Shown here: positions 59,776-64,000 of the stretch, in pieces
Numbering within the stretch: position 1 is the first letter of the stretch
Layout of the letters: each line of letters begins with the position of its first letter
NCBI GenBank assembly: GCA_900239685.1
Contig: OENT01000786.1
Coordinates: forward strand, 1-64,000
Length of the DNA: 64,000 nt
Direction of reading: 5' to 3'
Source of the DNA: Rotaria macrura
Lineage: Eukaryota > Rotifera > Eurotatoria > Philodinida > Philodinidae
Notes under the pieces: model-generated
What the model saw: only the letters and a program-made list of their open reading frames with translations
Databases searched by the model: none
Told to the model about the DNA's origin: nothing
Translations under genes and position numbers: made by a program

Positions 59776-62700
59776 TGAAAATATCTGAAATAAATTAAAT
59801 TTTAAAAATCTATTAATTATCGATGTTAGATGAAAAACACGTCAAAAAAAAACTATATTATAAATAGCTTCTTGCGTAATTATACACATCTAGAAATTCC
59901 TTATTTTTTTTCTGTATCGTTCGACCTCGTCAACACTTACCCATTTACAAACGTTTCGTTAGAAATAAACGAACAAATAAATTTTATAAATTAAATGACT
60001 AATACCGTAATGAGTGCATGTGACATCTTTTATATGTTCGCTCTATCATAGTATTAATAAATCCTTTGGATATTTCGTTTCATTCATTTCTTTTCTCAAC
60101 TCTGATATTCTGGGATTTATCCTTCACTTACAAGATTGTAAATCATTAAATAACTACTTTTATATTGAAGAAGTACTCTGATTTAAATATGATGAAACTA
60201 AAAATTTCGAATCGAGAAAACAAATACTTCTTACAGGCTTCAATGAATGACTAATAAATATTTCGACATCACATAAAAAATCTGCATCATTCATTGAATC
60301 ATCAAATAGAGAATAGGTAAGAAACGAGTGCGAAATATTCGTGACAATCAAAACATATATAAATGCTCTTTATTCTCAAGGTCTAATCATTATCAGAAAA
60401 AATATCTTACCTCTATGATTCTTATGAACTAAGAAAACATTTTTCTTGAAACGCACATCATGTATTTCCAGTAGTGTAAAGCATAGCAACACTCACTTTA
60501 TTATTTTTTTTTCGCCTTTGTTGTTGTATTTATGTTTGTCTATGATTCCCTTTTTTTTTCGGTTCTTACGGCAGTCGACAGTGAGAGAAAAATGTGTTCA
60601 AGGAATGAAAGTATGAATACTTGCAGAAAGAGTAATATGCATCTGTATAGTGTTGCTACTCCGTTTATATTGAGTCATTCATTCTTTTTTTTTCTCCACA
60701 CAACTATTCTTTTTTAAAGAAAATTCTATTTTGCAATTTTCTTCGAAATATGATGCAATTACATTCTACATTGTCTGACGTTTCTTTTTTCTTCTTCATC
60801 AAACTTATGATGAAGTGTAGAGAAGAAAGAAAGAAAAAAGACCTTACACGTGTGCAAGTATAAATGCAATATCAAACATACAAATATATAGAAGTATTGA
60901 AACAAGGATCGCAGCCAAGGATTCAAAAATGATGGCATTGATATTTATTTCATTTCGTTCGATGTTAAATAATCAAAATCGAAATCAAATACATAAGAAT
61001 AATCTTCTGAAGGAAAATAAATATTATTGTAATGATTGTTTTCATGTTGATGTGTACAAAAAAAAAAAAGAACATCAGTTGCTTTTGATCATGTTCTATT
61101 TTGCAATGTAGTATTTTCATAAAGAAACACTCCTTATATGCATTCTGAAATGATGAAACAATATGAACATGTACTGTATGTCATCAACAAATTTTGAATA
61201 TGCTGTTCACTTAAGCTTTAGCGATACTTCGTCTTATCTTCTGTATACAAGAACAAGTTTACAGTTGTTTATTGGATATTTTCAAAAGAAGAATAGTGCC
61301 AACAAATAGTTTATGTACTCTTTTAGATTAATAGTTGAAGATTCAGTAAGGAATGCATCCGTAGATGATTCTGGAAGAAACAATAGAGCTCTGATCGTTT
61401 TCATGAGTTAGAATTGAACATAATCTCAATTTTAACTACATTTAAAAATTTAAATCACAAAAGTCATCAACGAAGTATTCTAACATGCTGTAAGGTTACT
61501 GCTCTATCAACAATGTTAGATTGTATGTCGAAGCAAATTGTGATTAGTACATGTTGTCTATTTGAAATGATAAATATATCCATAGATTATACAATGCATT
61601 TGTTCGTTGATGCCCTTTAAGTCTGAAAATGTTTTGTAATAAAAAAAAAACAACAACAATCGTTCCAGTACTTTTTCCAAGATAGATTAAGTTCTGTGAG
61701 TCTTTATTATCGAGATGTCAATGTTTTACTGCAGATTTTTAACGAAAGACTATGTTTATCTCAAAGATTAACTTTCGAATCGAAACTTTAGTAGAACAAT
61801 GTTATGATTCATTCGCATCAACTTTATATTTGATTCTTTCTTGTTGTTGTGAAGGAAAATTTTATTTGTGACAATTGGAAAAAAAGAATTTGATCTTTCG
61901 GTAGTAAGAACATCGAATTCATAATCGTTATTAAATCGTGTTAAAAATTCACTTGAATAAATTTTCTAGATCAACTTATCTAATGTCACTTATGAAATTG
62001 AAGTTGATTATACGATGTCAAAAGTTTATCCATACGTAAATGATAGTATAACAAACAGATGTGAATATATCAATATTTGTGGAAGCCCATAGAAATACTG
62101 TCAACATATTTTAGTATTAGATCTGAAATGGGAAGTATAGATATCGTTATAATTGTCAGTGTATATGAATGTTTTAAAAATAGATCATAATCATACCAAC
62201 ATATATAGTTGATATTAACGAATTTCCTAGTCATTTTCGTATTCGATACCCTATTTTTATTTTCGTATTTCCTATCACATCATATTTCAATGTCCTATTA
62301 TCAATGTGTTTATCTATCTTAATGACTGTAAAATTTCAATTTTCCATTCGTTATTTTTGTGAATATTGAAAACAAATACTTCATAACATCCATAGCTGAC
62401 ACATGACCTTAAAGCATTCTAATGAATCACGTGAACTACGTACTTCGATTAGTTCTATACTTGTAAAACATACAGCGAATTCTTATGTCATCAAGCAATC
62501 GAAGAAAAATAAGACATGTAAATCGATTTGCATTCGACTTCGTATAGATAACTGAATTATATATCATGCATTTATATTTACCTCTAATAGTTCAGTATAC
62601 GTATGAACGTAGGCAAAAGTTTATTTTGTATAAAAACAATGATTAGATGGCTTGAATAAAAAACATAAACAGACAACTTCGAGTGTATTCCATCATAAGT

Positions 62701-62860
62701 AATGATAAACATGAATCATATAAAAAAAAATAACATAGTTCCAAAAATAATATTTTATTGGTTTATCAACAAGATTCTTCTTCTGAAAAATAATTCGTAG
62801 CTAGTGAGAAAGACAATTCGTTTTAGAAATAACAGGAGCACATACGTAGAAATTCATTGA
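59776..62860. other. Gene-poor region
   Basis: About 3.1 kb between the E2-like gene leader and the B-box gene. The part 60480-60850 has long T and pyrimidine tracts. Open frames (60160-60351, 60532-60717, 60929-61111, 61414-61620) lack domains and no RNA gene or transposon end was seen. Confidence 0.5.
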
Positions 62861-63556
62861 TTATGTAATAGTAACTTTATCTTGTGGTGCCATGATCTCG
62901 GATGTTGTCCAAGGAATATCCACAAATCTAACTGTTTTATCTTTAGAATGATTGTTCTTTTTTAAGATTGTAGGCCTTGTTTGGCATTCGGCTTGATTTA
63001 ATATGGACATAGAAGTAGTGGGATCACGATTAATTGATATCAAAGTACTTGGTATTGATTCTTCATGAATAAATTCAACGTTAGGAGTATTTTTATGTTT
63101 CCTGAGATCAATTTTTAATCCATGAATACTTGTTTCTTTGTCAATAGTAACTGGAAATAAAGGTATTTGCTTAAACTCTTTTAAGACGATGACCCAACGT
63201 TGTATATCATTTTCATCAAAAGATTTCAAACGATCACGTACTTCACGTAATTCTGGTGTTAAAAAATCTAATTTGTTTTTCACTTCAATGGCATGTTGAT
63301 CTAAAGCATCAATCAGTGTTCGACGAGCAATAAAGGCTGTGCGTCGAATACATTCAATAGCTTCTTGTTCCCATGTATCAATCACAGCCATTGAAGAATG
63401 ATACTTTGGTCTCGATGCTTGTTCTAAAAGATCTTGTTTTAAGTCATCATGATCAACTGTTAACCAATCAAGTTGCTCGTCAAGGAGTCTTTGACGTGTA
63501 CTAATGTCTTGTTGACAATATACTTGATTACAATTATTGCATCCAGTACTAATCAT
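62861..63556 (-). CDS. B-box / coiled-coil TRIM-like protein
   Basis: 231 residues as read from the first ATG. The N terminus (STGCNNCNQVYCQQD) looks like the second half of a B-box zinc finger, and residues ~18-125 form a long heptad-rich coiled coil (RQRLLDEQLDWLTVDHDDLK then QDLLEQA; RRTLIDALDQHAIEVKNKLD then FLTPELREVRDRLK). This order is that of the RING-less TRIM-like proteins abundant in bdelloids. The C-terminal ~80 residues are polar, lacking a recognisable NHL or SPRY domain. Because half of the zinc ligands are missing, an upstream exon is likely: an AG acceptor sits within the first codons (ATGATTAG), and 63700-63780 may hold the first exon, but I could not settle it. Probably a cytosolic scaffold; partner unknown. 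Confidence 0.65.
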   Translation of the reverse strand: MISTGCNNCNQVYCQQDISTRQRLLDEQLDWLTVDHDDLKQDLLEQASRPKYHSSMAVIDTWEQEAIECIRRTAFIARRTLIDALDQHAIEVKNKLDFLTPELREVRDRLKSFDENDIQRWVIVLKEFKQIPLFPVTIDKETSIHGLKIDLRKHKNTPNVEFIHEESIPSTLISINRDPTTSMSILNQAECQTRPTILKKNNHSKDKTVRFVDIPWTTSEIMAPQDKVTIT

Positions 63557-64000
63557 TTGTAAAAATAAATTCAGAAGGAATCAATCAGTATAGATAAATA
63601 AATATAAGTATTTATATATATATATATATATATATGCGTGTGTGTGTCTGTGATTATTAAATAACTGAAAGCGAGAATGAAATACAGTAAATAATTTGAA
63701 AAAAAGATATGAAAAAAAAGCCACCTTGATAACATAATACTTTGTAAAATAGTTGGTTTTTCGTCATCAGGTGTATGAAAAGGATAAAGTCTAAGCCAAT
63801 ATGTAGGGACTAAAAAATTATTGTTGGAATCGAATAACTATATTTTTCTTGCACCTAATGTAGCGAGGAATGATAATAGATAGAAAAAGGTAGCTCCTAG
63901 TTGTAAACAAGTAGATAGTTATCGTAGCGTGAAGATCAAAAAATTAAAAACAAAAAGAACTCTTAATAGAGAAAAAATAAACGTACCGTTAAGTTTATAT
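63557..64000. other. Upstream region of the B-box gene
   Basis: Contains a (TA)n run followed by (TG)n (63612-63647) close to the start codon, and a stretch at about 63730-63775 that may be the first exon of the B-box gene on the minus strand (ATGACGAAAAACC then a GTATTATG donor-like end). Otherwise A+T-rich with nothing else supported. Confidence 0.45.
63612..63647. repeat. Compound (TA)n(TG)n microsatellite
   Basis: About twelve TA units followed by a short GCG and TG repeats, within about 60 bases of the B-box gene's start codon. Confidence 0.9.

Noticed and set aside
1-64000. tRNA genes and a bdelloid spliced-leader RNA gene
   Set aside because: I looked for B-box-like GGTTCGAnnC motifs and for the leader sequence as I remember it. 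Candidates such as 15036 and 24094 lack a foldable cloverleaf, and no leader match was seen. tRNAscan-SE and Infernal would be decisive.
1-64000. Retroelement, Penelope-like or virus-like insertions
   Set aside because: No reverse transcriptase, integrase, capsid or long terminal repeat signature was visible; the VP39-like domain is part of a host spliced gene and not a viral insertion with its own neighbours.

Overview
The window looks like nuclear DNA of an animal, most probably a bdelloid rotifer. This rests on protein architecture: an ADP-ribosyltransferase fused to TPR repeats, a B-box/coiled-coil TRIM-like protein, a divergent F-box protein, an intronless ERH-type 7TM receptor, and mostly short (54-100 bp) GT-AG introns in A+T-rich DNA. 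The species is not determinable from the sequence alone. I see no rRNA, tRNA, CRISPR array, reverse transcriptase, gag or capsid gene.

Genes are sparse for 64 kb. From left to right: a 7TM receptor (2783-3733, +); a three-exon gene (14377-9638, -) joining an ankyrin-like segment, a DEDDh oligoribonuclease and a poxvirus-VP39-like methyltransferase domain; an ART-TPR protein (21602-19676, -); a nine-exon MAM-like single-pass membrane protein (30148-26739, -); peptide-methionine sulfoxide reductase A (36497-35907, -); a small G+C-richer two-exon coding segment (38780-38403, -); a secreted or anchored metallo-beta-lactamase-fold hydrolase (44333-46135, +); a glycine-N-acyltransferase-like GNAT enzyme (49207-47604, -); an F-box protein (54760-53777, -); an E2 ubiquitin-conjugating-like protein with a serine-rich insert (59775-58981, -); and a B-box coiled-coil protein (63556-62861, -).

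The space between and inside genes carries small non-autonomous elements, mostly fold-back or MITE-like. The clearest are a 208 bp hAT-type element with a perfect 8 bp target duplication (52099-52306), a 366 bp almost fully palindromic element flanked by TA in a GLYAT intron (48076-48441) with a decayed relative near 23.4-23.9 kb, a C/G-tipped element in a MAM-gene intron (27794-28173) that contains the only ambiguous base, a 275 bp inverted-repeat element (32779-33053) and a long inverted repeat at 51485-51834. The three longest introns each hold a repeat element.

The genes do not form a pathway or operon. The strongest candidate for something undescribed is the exonuclease-methyltransferase fusion: the exon phases match at both junctions and the methyltransferase exon has no usable start codon of its own.
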